Positions 1 to 7,775 of a stretch of DNA of 64,000 bases are shown here, piece by piece. Each line of letters begins with the position of its first letter. The stretch's first letter is position 1. This DNA is from Clostridia bacterium. GTDB taxonomy: Bacteria > Bacillota > Clostridia > Oscillospirales > Acutalibacteraceae. The stretch lies in contig JAFXFC010000013.1 of NCBI GenBank assembly GCA_017513525.1, positions 1 to 64,000 on the forward strand, in the 5' to 3' direction. The notes under the pieces are model-generated. The model saw nothing but the letters and a program-made list of their open reading frames with translations, was not told the origin of the DNA and ran no database searches. The translations under genes were made by a program, and so were the position numbers.

Positions 1-372
1 GATTACCCGGAAATATTCAGATTTTATGAAAGTGCGCCGAATGGAGTTCGGATGCAATTTCGTGAAATATGAGAATTTCAGGGTAATCAGAAGCAGTTCC
101 TGAACGGTTCGGGGAAACTCACTTAATAAGGTCTGCAGACAGTAAATTTTCTGCACGGGAAAGTGTTCAGAAATTGCCGTATTTGTTGTTTTCGCCGCTG
201 GCAAGCCGTACATTGGTACTGCGAAGCGGCGAAAACAAAGCATCTTAAATTTAATGCGTGGATAAAAACTATAATTTTTTCAGTTAGTTTTTTTCGTGGC
301 AGGCATCTTAAAATTATACTTGCGTCAAAGACGGTGATTTATGAACATCTTTCCCCGATAAATTATGATTTG
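1..372 (+). repeat. R1 repeat, copy a (left part outside window)
   Basis: Nearly the same as the right half of the R1 copy at 17677-18458. It carries a GATTACCC-bounded hairpin module (1-88) with an apical stem CCGAA/TTCGG at 37-51, a 14-bp hairpin TTGTTTTCGCCGCT (186-199) with its complement at 225-238, and the terminal block GCGTCAAAGACGGTGATTT. It ends in AAATTATGATT just before the alpha-galactosidase gene. No credible ORF lies inside. The left part is cut off by the window edge. Confidence 0.85.
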
Positions 373-380
373 TTGGGTAA

Positions 381-2336
381 ATGGATATGAAAAATGAAAT
401 GATTTTAAGAAATAAAATGCTGGGGTATACTTGTCCAGAAAAAGTTCCTGTTACATTTTCCTTTGACGGACTTAAGACTGAGGGGCTTTCTTCGGAATTC
501 AGACCGACGGTGAAAAGCTATTCCTCCGATTCAGCCGTAAATGTCACGGAAATTACGGCTATTGCCGCAAAGGGCATGATATTAACGGTAAGAGAAACGA
601 AATACGCCGATTTTCCTGTTGTTGAATGGGGCGCTGATATGACGAATTTCGGTAAAAGCGATTCTGAAATCCTTTCCGATTTTGCCATAAGTGCAGTATT
701 AAAGGGAAGTAACCCTATGCTCATTTCGGGCAGCGGTGACACAAGAAATGACGAGCTTTTCCGCCGTTTTAATGCAAAAGAAATTACTGAAAAAATCAGC
801 ATCTCTCCCGCATTCTGCAGAGGTGCAGACGGTGCATCTCCTTTTATGACACTGAATTTCAGTGAATATTCCGTAAAGCTCGGTATCGGCTGGCCCGGCA
901 AATGGAAAATGGTATTTGAGCCCGTTTCCGGCGGCGTAAAGTTTACTCTTTCGCAAGAGCGATGCTATATGAAAATACACCCGGGAGAGACCATGAGAAC
1001 TCCCAATATCACCGCACTTTTTTATGAGGGCGATGAAAACAAGGGAACAAATCTCTGGAGAAGATTTTTCTTGAAGCATATTTTACCTGTCGGCAAAAAC
1101 GGAGATAAGATATCTCCCATTATGTTCTTACATACCCATATGATAGGCGGTTTCGCCGAATTTGAGGGTATCACTACGGAAAATCAGCTTGAAGCCATTG
1201 AAACATATATAAAAAGAGGACTCAAGCCCGATTGCTGGTGGATAGATGCAGGCTGGTACCCGTGTGAGCATAGATGGTGGAATGTTGGGGACTGGACACC
1301 CAATCCCGAACAGCTTCCCGACGGCTTCAAGCCTATTTCAGATAAGCTTCACGAAAACGGTATTGAGCTTCTAGTCTGGTTCGAGCCCGAAAGAGCTATG
1401 GCAGGCTCAAAAATGGATTTTCTTCACCCCGAATGGTGCTTAAAGGCTCATAATAACGAGGGAGAAGAAGAGAGCGTAAGGCTTCTTGATTATTCAGATC
1501 CCGAATGCTTCGAGTTTATATTAAATCTTTTAGACGCCCACATAAAAACAGGCGGTATTGATATCTACAGACAGGACTTTAATTTTACTCCGGATAAATA
1601 TTTTATCGAAAATGAAGCTGAAGACAGAATAGGCGCTATGGAAAATCTTCATATGCAGGCACTTTTAAGGCTTTATGATGAGCTTCGTCTTCGCAACCCC
1701 GGACTTATTATTGATAACTGTGCTGCAGGCGGTACGAGAAACGAAATGGACATGATGAGAAGAAGTGTGCCCATGCAGTATACCGATATGCACATAGATT
1801 CTCCCGAAAAGAGAGTATTCCATTATTATGAGATGTTCTCATGGATACCCTATTTCAGAGCACATGCAAAGCAAAGAGATACGCGTTTTCCCAATAACCG
1901 CAATTTAGACGATTATTCATACCTTTGTGCCATGGCCCCTGCAATTACCATGTGCCTTGATTATTTTGAGGGTGAGGGTGTATTCAATACTGCGAGAAAA
2001 ATGCTCCCTATATGGAGAAATGCGGCAGAATATGAGCTTAAAGGCGACTATTATAAGCTGACTTCTCCCGATACGGGCTGGTTCGCCGTGCAGTTCCATG
2101 ACCCAACAGACGGCAGCGGCTTTATTGAGGTCATAAGAACTGAGGAAGCAGAAGAAGCACATATAAATGTCCGACCGTTTATTCTTCCCCATACAAAATA
2201 TGTATTCAAAAATCCTCTGACGGGTGATATAAAAAGAGGGGACAGCACAGGTCTTGACGGCGGCTTTACCTTCTATAACCCCAAGAGAAAAGGCGAGATC
2301 TGGTTTTACACTTCACAAAAGAAAGATATTATATAG
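381..2336 (+). CDS. Alpha-galactosidase, glycoside hydrolase family 36 (melibiase-like)
   Basis: Predicted retaining alpha-galactosidase that removes alpha-linked galactose from oligosaccharides such as raffinose or melibiose. It has 651 residues and no signal peptide, so it is probably cytoplasmic. An N-terminal beta-rich region (about 1-235) precedes a TIM barrel holding CWWIDAGWYP (about 285-294), WFEPER (about 333-338) and YRQDFN, whose Asp (about 399) fits the nucleophile. Further on are DNCAAGGTRNE (about 445-455) and YTDM; the Asp near 469 is a plausible acid/base. These are GH36 landmarks, though the nucleophile motif differs from the usual KWDMN. The start (ATGGATATG) has only a weak ribosome site and lies 9 bases after repeat R1a, so expression may come from within the repeat. 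A related activity such as alpha-N-acetylgalactosaminidase is possible. Confidence 0.88.
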   Translation: MDMKNEMILRNKMLGYTCPEKVPVTFSFDGLKTEGLSSEFRPTVKSYSSDSAVNVTEITAIAAKGMILTVRETKYADFPVVEWGADMTNFGKSDSEILSDFAISAVLKGSNPMLISGSGDTRNDELFRRFNAKEITEKISISPAFCRGADGASPFMTLNFSEYSVKLGIGWPGKWKMVFEPVSGGVKFTLSQERCYMKIHPGETMRTPNITALFYEGDENKGTNLWRRFFLKHILPVGKNGDKISPIMFLHTHMIGGFAEFEGITTENQLEAIETYIKRGLKPDCWWIDAGWYPCEHRWWNVGDWTPNPEQLPDGFKPISDKLHENGIELLVWFEPERAMAGSKMDFLHPEWCLKAHNNEGEEESVRLLDYSDPECFEFILNLLDAHIKTGGIDIYRQDFNFTPDKYFIENEAEDRIGAMENLHMQALLRLYDELRLRNPGLIIDNCAAGGTRNEMDMMRRSVPMQYTDMHIDSPEKRVFHYYEMFSWIPYFRAHAKQRDTRFPNNRNLDDYSYLCAMAPAITMCLDYFEGEGVFNTARKMLPIWRNAAEYELKGDYYKLTSPDTGWFAVQFHDPTDGSGFIEVIRTEEAEEAHINVRPFILPHTKYVFKNPLTGDIKRGDSTGLDGGFTFYNPKRKGEIWFYTSQKKDII

Positions 2337-2345
2337 GTACATAAA

Positions 2346-3134
2346 ATGGCAAGATTCTGCACACTTTGTTCTTCCTCAGGCGGAAACGCCTCTTATGTAG
2401 GCACTGCCGCCGAGGGAGTTTTAATAGACGCAGGCTGGAATAATAAACAGCTGCTTCTCGGCTTAGAGAATGTCGGAATTTCTCCCGACAGCATAAAAGC
2501 AATATTTATCACACATGAGCATAAGGACCATGTAAGTGCATTAAAGGTTTTTGCAGGTGCAAGAAATATTCCCGTATATGCAACGGGCGGCACTTTATCG
2601 GGACTTCTTAATGAGGGTATTATCAACGGAAAATTCCCCTATGAAAAAATTATGCCCGAGGGTGTCACGATAGGGAATATGCACATTTCTTATTTTCCCA
2701 CTTCCCACGATGCAAAAGAGAGCTGCGGCTATAAAATAGAACTGCCCGACAGGAGTGTCGGTATTTGTACCGATACGGGTAAAATGACGGGAGAGATATT
2801 AAGAACACTCGGCAGTTGTGATCTGGTGCTTTTAGAATCGAATTATGATGAACAGCTTCTTGATTTCGGCCCCTATCCCCCTTATCTTAAAGCGAGAATT
2901 CGCTCTGAAATCGGTCATATGTCAAATCCCTTGTGTGCCGATACGGCACGGGAGCTTCTTTCAATGGGAGTGCGCCGTTTCGTTTTAGGACATTTAAGCC
3001 GTGAAAATAACCACCCCGAAAGAGCCTTTGCCTGTACAAATTCCGCACTCAAGCACATGGGAGCTCAAAGGGGAGTAGACTATCTTTTAGATGTAGCGCC
3101 CGTAGGTGCTATGGATAAATTTATAACTTTTTAA
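2346..3134 (+). CDS. walJ: MBL-fold metallo-hydrolase, WalJ/YycJ type
   Basis: A 262-residue metallo-beta-lactamase-fold hydrolase. The metal-binding HxHxDH motif is seen in THEHKDHV (about 56-63), followed by TSHDAKE, ICTDTGKM and a C-terminal GHLSREN. This pattern and length match the WalJ/YycJ branch, linked in Firmicutes to the WalKR cell-wall regulon and to coordination of replication with division. It starts 9 bases after the alpha-galactosidase and ends 9 bases before rlmH. The walJ-rlmH order resembles the end of the conserved walRKHIJ neighbourhood, but walR, walK, walH and walI are not in the window. The biochemical substrate is not deducible. Confidence 0.85.
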   Translation: MARFCTLCSSSGGNASYVGTAAEGVLIDAGWNNKQLLLGLENVGISPDSIKAIFITHEHKDHVSALKVFAGARNIPVYATGGTLSGLLNEGIINGKFPYEKIMPEGVTIGNMHISYFPTSHDAKESCGYKIELPDRSVGICTDTGKMTGEILRTLGSCDLVLLESNYDEQLLDFGPYPPYLKARIRSEIGHMSNPLCADTARELLSMGVRRFVLGHLSRENNHPERAFACTNSALKHMGAQRGVDYLLDVAPVGAMDKFITF

Positions 3135-3143
3135 GAGGACAGT

Positions 3144-3626
3144 ATGCAGACAGTAAGTATTATTTCGGTAGGAAAACTTAAGGATGCTTTTTTTGAAATG
3201 GCATCCAACGAATACCTCAAAAGGCTCAAATCCTACGCAAAAGTGAATATTATTGAAATTAAAGCAGGTGTTCTTTCCGAAAACCCTAAGGACAGCGAAA
3301 TTAATGCCGTTCTCGAAAAGGAGGGGGAGGAAATAATAAAAAAAATTCCCCCGTCAGCAAAGGTAATTACTCTTTGCATTGAGGGAAAGCTCTATTCCTC
3401 CGAAGATTTAGCAAGACTTTTAGGCGATACTGCACTTTCTGGGATTTCTCATATAGTTTTTATTATAGGCGGCTCATACGGACTCAGTGAAAAGGTGAAA
3501 AGCCGTTCCGATATAAGGCTTTCCATGTCCAAAATGACCTTCCCCCACCGCCTTGCAAGAATAATGCTTCTTGAACAAATTTACAGAGGCTATAAGATAC
3601 TTGGCGGCGAAGCATATCATAAGTAA
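3144..3626 (+). CDS. rlmH: 23S rRNA (pseudouridine-1915 N3)-methyltransferase RlmH
   Basis: A 160-residue SPOUT methyltransferase that methylates N3 of pseudouridine 1915 in helix 69 of 23S rRNA using SAM. Length and C-terminus match the family: FIIGGSYGL (about 108-116) forms the knotted SAM site, and MTFPHRLARIMLLEQIYR plus the terminal GGEAYHK are signature segments. AGAGGACAG precedes the ATG. It is cotranscribed with walJ. The promoter of the small antisense RNA begins two bases after its stop codon. Confidence 0.95.
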   Translation: MQTVSIISVGKLKDAFFEMASNEYLKRLKSYAKVNIIEIKAGVLSENPKDSEINAVLEKEGEEIIKKIPPSAKVITLCIEGKLYSSEDLARLLGDTALSGISHIVFIIGGSYGLSEKVKSRSDIRLSMSKMTFPHRLARIMLLEQIYRGYKILGGEAYHK

Positions 3627-3627
3627 C

Positions 3628-3656
3628 TTGACAAAAGAGTAGTCACTGTGTATAAT
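3628..3656 (+). promoter_or_regulatory. Consensus sigma-A promoter of putative antitoxin RNA
   Basis: TTGACA at 3628-3633 and TATAAT at 3651-3656, separated by exactly 17 bases, is a perfect consensus. It points to the right, away from rlmH, and no protein-coding gene follows within 90 bases on this strand. That suits a short, abundant regulatory RNA. Confidence 0.85.
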
Positions 3657-3662
3657 AAAAGT

Positions 3663-3752
3663 GAAATAAGGCATACCGATAGACGGTTAGCCCCAAAAGT
3701 GTTAAAGAATTAACCGCTTAGTTTGGAGACTGGGGCGGTTATTTCTTTTTTA
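3663..3752 (+). ncRNA. Putative antisense RNA (type I antitoxin)
   Basis: Predicted transcript of about 90 nt from the consensus promoter to the T-tract near 3746-3751. Its 3' end is antisense to the end of the 24-residue hydrophobic peptide gene on the other strand. The 5' part (3664-3694, ending CGGTTAGCCCC) is also present near the 5' end of the peptide mRNA, as an inverted repeat in the DNA at 3858-3893. Convergent transcripts, a shared terminator and matching 5' repeats resemble par(pAD1)/Fst type I loci. In Fst, however, the repeats make the RNAs complementary, whereas here they are the same sense in both RNAs. Confidence 0.6.
3712..3751. terminator. Bidirectional terminator shared by the convergent small transcripts
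   Basis: AACCGC (3712-3717) pairs with GCGGTT (3735-3740). On the + strand a T-tract follows, and on the - strand AATTCTTT follows. The peptide stop codon lies at the edge of the stem (3739-3741). An alternative pairing uses CCCC at 3691-3694 with GGGG at 3732-3735. Confidence 0.65.
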
Positions 3753-3813
3753 ATACTAAAATATATCCCGTGGCAAAAATCAGAATGAGAATAATGCCAA
3801 TTAATGGATCCAT
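3739..3813 (-). CDS. Putative type I toxin, 24-residue hydrophobic peptide
   Basis: Not an ordinary-length ORF: 24 residues, beginning MDPLIGIILILIF, continuing with a hydrophobic run through GYILVL, and ending in three lysines. This is a single short membrane segment with a basic tail, as in Fst/TxpA/holin-like type I toxins. A near-perfect ribosome site (AGGGGGTGAT) lies five bases before the ATG. In the leader a CCCCC tract can pair either with an upstream GGGGG (hairpin about 3827-3847) or with the GGGGG of the ribosome site. Such a switch could hide the site. I cannot assign it to a named toxin family by sequence alone. Confidence 0.6.
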   Translation of the reverse strand: MDPLIGIILILIFATGYILVLKKK

Positions 3814-3857
3814 AGCATCACCCCCTTGTCGGGGGCAAAAGAACCCCCTATGTAAAA

Positions 3858-3893
3858 GGGGCTAACCGCCTACCGTATAGGTATACCTTATTC
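3858..3893 (-). other. 5' repeat of toxin mRNA matching the antitoxin RNA
   Basis: Read on the - strand, this stretch (AATAAGGTATACC ... CGGTTAGCCCC) matches the + strand at 3664-3694 with a few changes and a short insertion. The two copies form an inverted repeat enclosing the toxin gene. Each contains local self-complementarity (GGTATACC; GGC...GCC), so loop-loop contact between the two RNAs is conceivable. Confidence 0.6.
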
Positions 3894-3901
3894 CGAAAAG
3901 T

Positions 3902-3930
3902 ATTCTATCGCAAAAATATATAAAAATCAA
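3902..3930 (-). promoter_or_regulatory. Promoter of the small hydrophobic peptide gene
   Basis: On the - strand, TTGATT (3930-3925) and TAGAAT (3907-3902) are separated by 17 bases. The start would fall near 3895, giving an 80-nt structured leader. The -35 box lies 15 bases from the start codon of the radical-SAM gene on the other strand. Confidence 0.65.
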
Positions 3931-3944
3931 GTTAAAACGACAAA

Positions 3945-5387
3945 ATGAAAACAATGAATGATTACTGCCGTGAAAAATTCGGCAAGAAGCTTTATAAGCT
4001 CTCACTTGACGGAGGATTTACCTGCCCCAACCGTGACGGAACAAAAGGGACGGGCGGGTGTATTTTTTGTTCACGAAGCGGTTCGGGCGATTTTGCCGAG
4101 AGTGGAAATGATATAAAAGAGCAGATAGAAAGAGCGAAAAGAAGAGTTGAGCATAAGAATAAAAACGGCGGATATATAGCCTATTTTCAGAGCTTTACTT
4201 CCACTTATGCACCTATAGAGCGACTGAAAAAACTTTTTTCTGAAGCTATTAATCATCCGGATATTGATGTGCTTTCAATAGGCACTCGCCCCGACTGTCT
4301 ACCTGAAGAAACGATAGCGCTTTTAGGGGAGCTTAATAAAATAAAGCCCGTATGGGTGGAGCTGGGACTTCAGACTTCTAAAAAAGAGAGTATAGAATAT
4401 ATAAGACGCTGTTATGAAAATGAGGTCTATGAAAAAGCCGTAAAGGCCCTTCATGATAAGGGGATATATGTAATAACCCATATGATAATAGGTCTTCCGG
4501 GTGAGAGCCGTGAAGATATTAAAAACACACTTTTCTATATATTGAATAATAAAAGTGACGGCGTAAAACTGCAACTTCTTCATATATTAAAAGACAGTGA
4601 CTTATATGAAGAATATAAAAACGGTAATATTAAAACTCTGACAAAAGAGGAATATCTCGATATATTAAAAGAACTTCTGAGGTTAATCCCCGAAGAAGTG
4701 GCAGTGCACCGCCTGACAGGTGACGGCAATAAAAATACGCTGGTGTCTCCTATGTGGAGTGCAAATAAAAAGGATGTAATAAACTCAGTGAATAAACTCG
4801 TACAAGAACTCGGACAAGAGCAAAAATATATTTTCCGTGAAATAAAAGAAGATGAAATCCCCATAATGTTCGAAATGATTTTAAGCCGCATGAAGTGGAT
4901 GGATAAAGTGGGAATAAAGCAGTGGAATGTAACTAAATACGATGAAGTATATCCGATAGCCTACTATGAAGAAAAAAGGCAAAAAGGCGAGGTGTTTGTT
5001 CTCGAAGAAAAGACAAACGGCGATATCGTCGCCGCCGCAGTCTTAAAAAGTGAGGATGACCGCTGGGAGGGTGTGCCGTGTTATAAAAGACACTCAGCTT
5101 TTTATCTTCATAATTTTGCAGCAAAAATCGGAAAAAAGGGAGTAGGTGCAATATTTTTATCCCTTGCAGAAGAATATGCAAAAGAAAAAGGAAAAGAATA
5201 CTTCCGACTCGATTCTGCCGACGATAACAAGAAGCTCGAAAAATACTACACCGAAAAGGGATATATTCCTGTAGGAGAGTGCATCGACGGCTTATATACG
5301 GGAATATTACGAGAAAAGAAACTGCAAGAGGCGCAAAAATCCCCCTCTTTGACGCACGGTAAAAAAAATATGGGTAAGTGCCCTTAA
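3945..5387 (+). CDS. TIGR01212-type radical SAM protein fused to a GNAT domain
   Basis: 480 residues. The first ~300 match the TIGR01212/YhcC-like radical SAM family: CPNRDGTKGTGGCIFC supplies the spaced cysteines for the 4Fe-4S cluster (about 27-42), and GTRPDCL, ELGLQT and HMIIGLPGE are barrel motifs. After a linker, about 300-465 look like a GNAT acetyltransferase (YLHNFAA, GVGAIFLSLAEEYA, YTEKGY). The fusion is unusual. No ribosome site is visible before the ATG, and the toxin promoter lies immediately upstream, so the leader may have been replaced by insertion of that locus. The last ~15 residues (SPSLTHGKK onward) are encoded by the left end of repeat R1b, so the native C-terminus was altered. 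Substrates of both domains are unknown. Confidence 0.85.
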   Translation: MKTMNDYCREKFGKKLYKLSLDGGFTCPNRDGTKGTGGCIFCSRSGSGDFAESGNDIKEQIERAKRRVEHKNKNGGYIAYFQSFTSTYAPIERLKKLFSEAINHPDIDVLSIGTRPDCLPEETIALLGELNKIKPVWVELGLQTSKKESIEYIRRCYENEVYEKAVKALHDKGIYVITHMIIGLPGESREDIKNTLFYILNNKSDGVKLQLLHILKDSDLYEEYKNGNIKTLTKEEYLDILKELLRLIPEEVAVHRLTGDGNKNTLVSPMWSANKKDVINSVNKLVQELGQEQKYIFREIKEDEIPIMFEMILSRMKWMDKVGIKQWNVTKYDEVYPIAYYEEKRQKGEVFVLEEKTNGDIVAAAVLKSEDDRWEGVPCYKRHSAFYLHNFAAKIGKKGVGAIFLSLAEEYAKEKGKEYFRLDSADDNKKLEKYYTEKGYIPVGECIDGLYTGILREKKLQEAQKSPSLTHGKKNMGKCP

Positions 5388-5606
5388 AGAACTAAATGCG
5401 AGAGAAAGTTTTTTTTGCCACTGAGAAAGTTTTAGGTGCTTTGTTTTCGCCGCCTCGGAGTACCAATTACTGCGAAGAGCCGAAAACAAAGCACATCAAT
5501 ATTTATTTGGCGGATAAAAAGAATGGGTATCTGGCACACAATCTGTGGCAGATACCCTTAATAAAATACTCGTGCGTCAAAGACGGTGATTTATGATAAT
5601 CTTTCC
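5336..5606. repeat. R1 repeat, copy b (short form)
   Basis: Left end CCCTCTTTGACGCACGG and right end CGTGCGTCAAAGACGGTGATTT are terminal inverted repeats of the R1 family. Between them is only the terminal hairpin region: GTGCTTTGTTTTCG near 5437-5450 pairs with CGAAAACAAAGCAC about 30 bases later. A second palindrome around GGGTATCTG/CAGATACCC follows. The internal GATTACCC module of the long copies is missing, so this looks like two R1 ends joined directly. It overlaps the 3' end of the radical-SAM gene. Confidence 0.75.
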
Positions 5607-6101
5607 TTAGTATTTGACGGAAAATTCGGAAAAGCCTTTTTCATAGCTTTTTGCTTTGAATTCGGCTGATTTTGTCAGCTCTTCAAGGTCTATATTTTCT
5701 TCCGATTTTATATAAAGCGAAAGCGTGAAGCTGTCAGCTTCTTCATTTGAAAATTCAAGCGGTTCATCGAGAATGAGCTTATAAGCCTCGGCTTCATCAA
5801 GAATTTCATTTTCTTCAATTATGAATTCATCAATTTTATAATTGTACGGAGAAAATTCTCCTGCAGAAGCGGTCATTTTATAATCTATTCTCTGCCAGTC
5901 CTCATAAGATTCTCCTATGGAAGAGAGATATTCGTCTTCCTTAAGATCGGTGGGCACAGCCACGGTATCAAAGGAAAATACAGGGGGACGAAATGCCTGA
6001 TAAATAAATATTGCGGGAGAACTAAAAAGCACCAGCATAATAACAATATATATAACAGCACTCATGCTTTTAAGTATTGATATGACAGTTTTTTCAAACA
6101 C
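5607..6101 (-). CDS. Membrane-anchored hypothetical protein
   Basis: About 164 residues, not recognised as a named family. One membrane segment lies near the N-terminus (SAVIYIVIMLVLFSSPAIFIY), followed by an acidic domain rich in Glu and Asp that would lie outside the cell. A GTG start at 6101 is preferred because AGGTG lies 7 bases upstream; an in-frame ATG at 6131 would add ten residues without a ribosome site. The gene is divergent from the lipoprotein at 6232 and its stop abuts repeat R1b. Confidence 0.6.
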   Translation of the reverse strand: MFEKTVISILKSMSAVIYIVIMLVLFSSPAIFIYQAFRPPVFSFDTVAVPTDLKEDEYLSSIGESYEDWQRIDYKMTASAGEFSPYNYKIDEFIIEENEILDEAEAYKLILDEPLEFSNEEADSFTLSLYIKSEENIDLEELTKSAEFKAKSYEKGFSEFSVKY

Positions 6102-6166
6102 ACTAAAACACCTCATTATATATGATAACATAAAAACAGCAGACGGTCAAGTTAATAAAAAAATCA

Positions 6167-6195
6167 TTGAATTTATATATAATGTATTTTATAAT
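6167..6195 (+). promoter_or_regulatory. Promoter of the foldase-like lipoprotein operon
   Basis: TTGAAT (6167-6172), 17 bases, TATAAT (6190-6195), in an AT-rich stretch 37 bases before the ATG at 6232. It would drive the three overlapping genes up to 9123. Confidence 0.7.
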
Positions 6196-6231
6196 ATAAT
6201 AAATATATAGTTTTTTGCCTCGGAGGCTTTG

Positions 6232-7206
6232 ATGAAAAAGGTTTTATCACTTTTACTGATTTTAATATTAGCGTCGGGAATGTTTTCTTCCTGCAGTAAT
6301 TCCGATACCGAGCAGTATCCTCTCACGGTAAACGGTACGCCCATTGACGGCGAGATATTCAGATATTTTCTTGATGCCGTCTGGGATGCTCCTGAAGCTA
6401 CAGGAACAAGGGACGGCAGAATAACTGAGGCTACTTATAAATGTATCAGATATGTTGCCGTGAATTCCACATTCCACGCTTATTCACTTTCTCTTACGGA
6501 TGCCGAAATTGCAGATATTTCGACAGGTACCAATGTTTTATGGAATATGTTCGGAAATTATTACGAGGGTATTGGCGTTTCAAAGCAGACATATCTTAAA
6601 ATACGCACAAGTGAATATTATACGGAAAAATTAAGACTTGCATTTTTTGATAAGGGCGGAACAGACGAGATATCCGATGCACTGCTGAGAGGAGTTCTTA
6701 TGGAAAACTATGCCGCATTCAGATATGTAAGAACCCCTGCTACCAATACCGATGTATACGGACATGAAATTCCTTATACGGAAGAAGAATTCAATAGACT
6801 TAATGCTCTTTATAATTCAGCCATAAGCTCAGCTTCTGCCTCTTACGGTGTTGAAAATGCTTATTCGCAGATTTCAAAAGAGTTTCCTTTGTCTGAACAA
6901 AGCTATGAAACAGTGGTTATTGACAGAAACGACCATGAATTCTCATCTGCTTTCTATGATACCGTAAAAAGCATTTCAGAAGGTAGTGCTAAGGTATTTC
7001 AGTATAAGGAGCATATCTATCTTATTTACAGGATGAATATTTTAACAGATCCCGTGATATTCTCAGATAAAAGACCCGAATGCTTGAAAATTATAAGCGA
7101 AGAACCCCTGCAGTCAAAGATAAATATTATGTGTAATGCCTATCAGTCCGTAAGAGATACGGCGCTTGTAGGACAGTATTATCAGGAGGTTGCAAATAAC
7201 AGATGA
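6232..7206 (+). CDS. Lipoprotein, SurA/PrsA foldase-like
   Basis: 324 residues. The signal peptide ends in a lipobox (SGMFSSC, Cys about 20), so the protein should be lipid-anchored outside the membrane. The mature part begins LTVNGTPIDGEIFRYFL, which resembles the N-terminal helical domain of SurA/PrsA chaperones. A complete parvulin prolyl isomerase domain is not evident, though the region near FQYKEHIYLIYRM could be a remnant. GGAGG precedes TTGATG, and ATG at 6232 is preferred. The stop overlaps the nitroreductase start (ATGA), indicating translational coupling. A role in folding exported proteins is an inference. Confidence 0.65.
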   Translation: MKKVLSLLLILILASGMFSSCSNSDTEQYPLTVNGTPIDGEIFRYFLDAVWDAPEATGTRDGRITEATYKCIRYVAVNSTFHAYSLSLTDAEIADISTGTNVLWNMFGNYYEGIGVSKQTYLKIRTSEYYTEKLRLAFFDKGGTDEISDALLRGVLMENYAAFRYVRTPATNTDVYGHEIPYTEEEFNRLNALYNSAISSASASYGVENAYSQISKEFPLSEQSYETVVIDRNDHEFSSAFYDTVKSISEGSAKVFQYKEHIYLIYRMNILTDPVIFSDKRPECLKIISEEPLQSKINIMCNAYQSVRDTALVGQYYQEVANNR

Positions 7207-7775
7207 ATATAAATATTGAAAATCCTGCAGTTTCAGCAATACTGAAGAGAAGAACCATCCGTTCATATACGGAAAATCCGCTTCCGAGGGAAGCAATTGA
7301 AAAGCTGCTCGAATGTGCCATGTGGGCACCCAGCGGAAGAAATTCACAGGCCTGCCATGTAAGAGTGCTTACAGACAAAAAAGCACTTGATGCAATAAAT
7401 ACCGATTTTAAGAATTTAGTCGGCTGGGACACACCCGCATATACCCGCTGGGACACTAATCCCGTATATCAGGGCGCACCTGCACTTTTCTTTATTTTTG
7501 CCGCAACCAAAGATAATATGAACGGCGGTATCATGGTTGAAAATATTGCCATAGCAGCCGAGAGTATGGGGCTTGGCTCTTGTATTATCGCAAGTGTCGG
7601 TTCTTTAATGGATGCCGAGGAAGGCAAAAAATGGAAAAAGCTTCTGGGAGTTCCCGAAGAATTTCAGTTTGTAATTTCAATAGCTGTCGGTGAAAAAGCA
7701 GAAGAGCCTGAGCCTAAAGAGAGAAAGCCCGAAAATTTCAGAATAGTTGAGGAGATAGACTATGAAGCCCTTTAA
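7203..7775 (+). CDS. Nitroreductase-family flavoprotein
   Basis: 190 residues, typical for small FMN-dependent nitroreductases. RRTIRSYTENPLP near the start is the phosphate-binding signature of FMN, WAPSGRNSQ (about 41-49) is the conserved flavin/substrate motif, and AAESMGLGSC (about 117-126) is the second family motif. It should reduce nitro compounds, quinones or other acceptors with NAD(P)H in the cytoplasm; the physiological substrate is unknown. It overlaps the preceding gene by 4 bases and the next by 14. Confidence 0.9.
   Translation: MNINIENPAVSAILKRRTIRSYTENPLPREAIEKLLECAMWAPSGRNSQACHVRVLTDKKALDAINTDFKNLVGWDTPAYTRWDTNPVYQGAPALFFIFAATKDNMNGGIMVENIAIAAESMGLGSCIIASVGSLMDAEEGKKWKKLLGVPEEFQFVISIAVGEKAEEPEPKERKPENFRIVEEIDYEAL

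Noticed and set aside
163-390. 75-residue + strand ORF
   Set aside because: It runs through the R1a hairpin and terminal repeat; equivalent frames in other R1 copies are broken, so it is repeat sequence rather than a gene.
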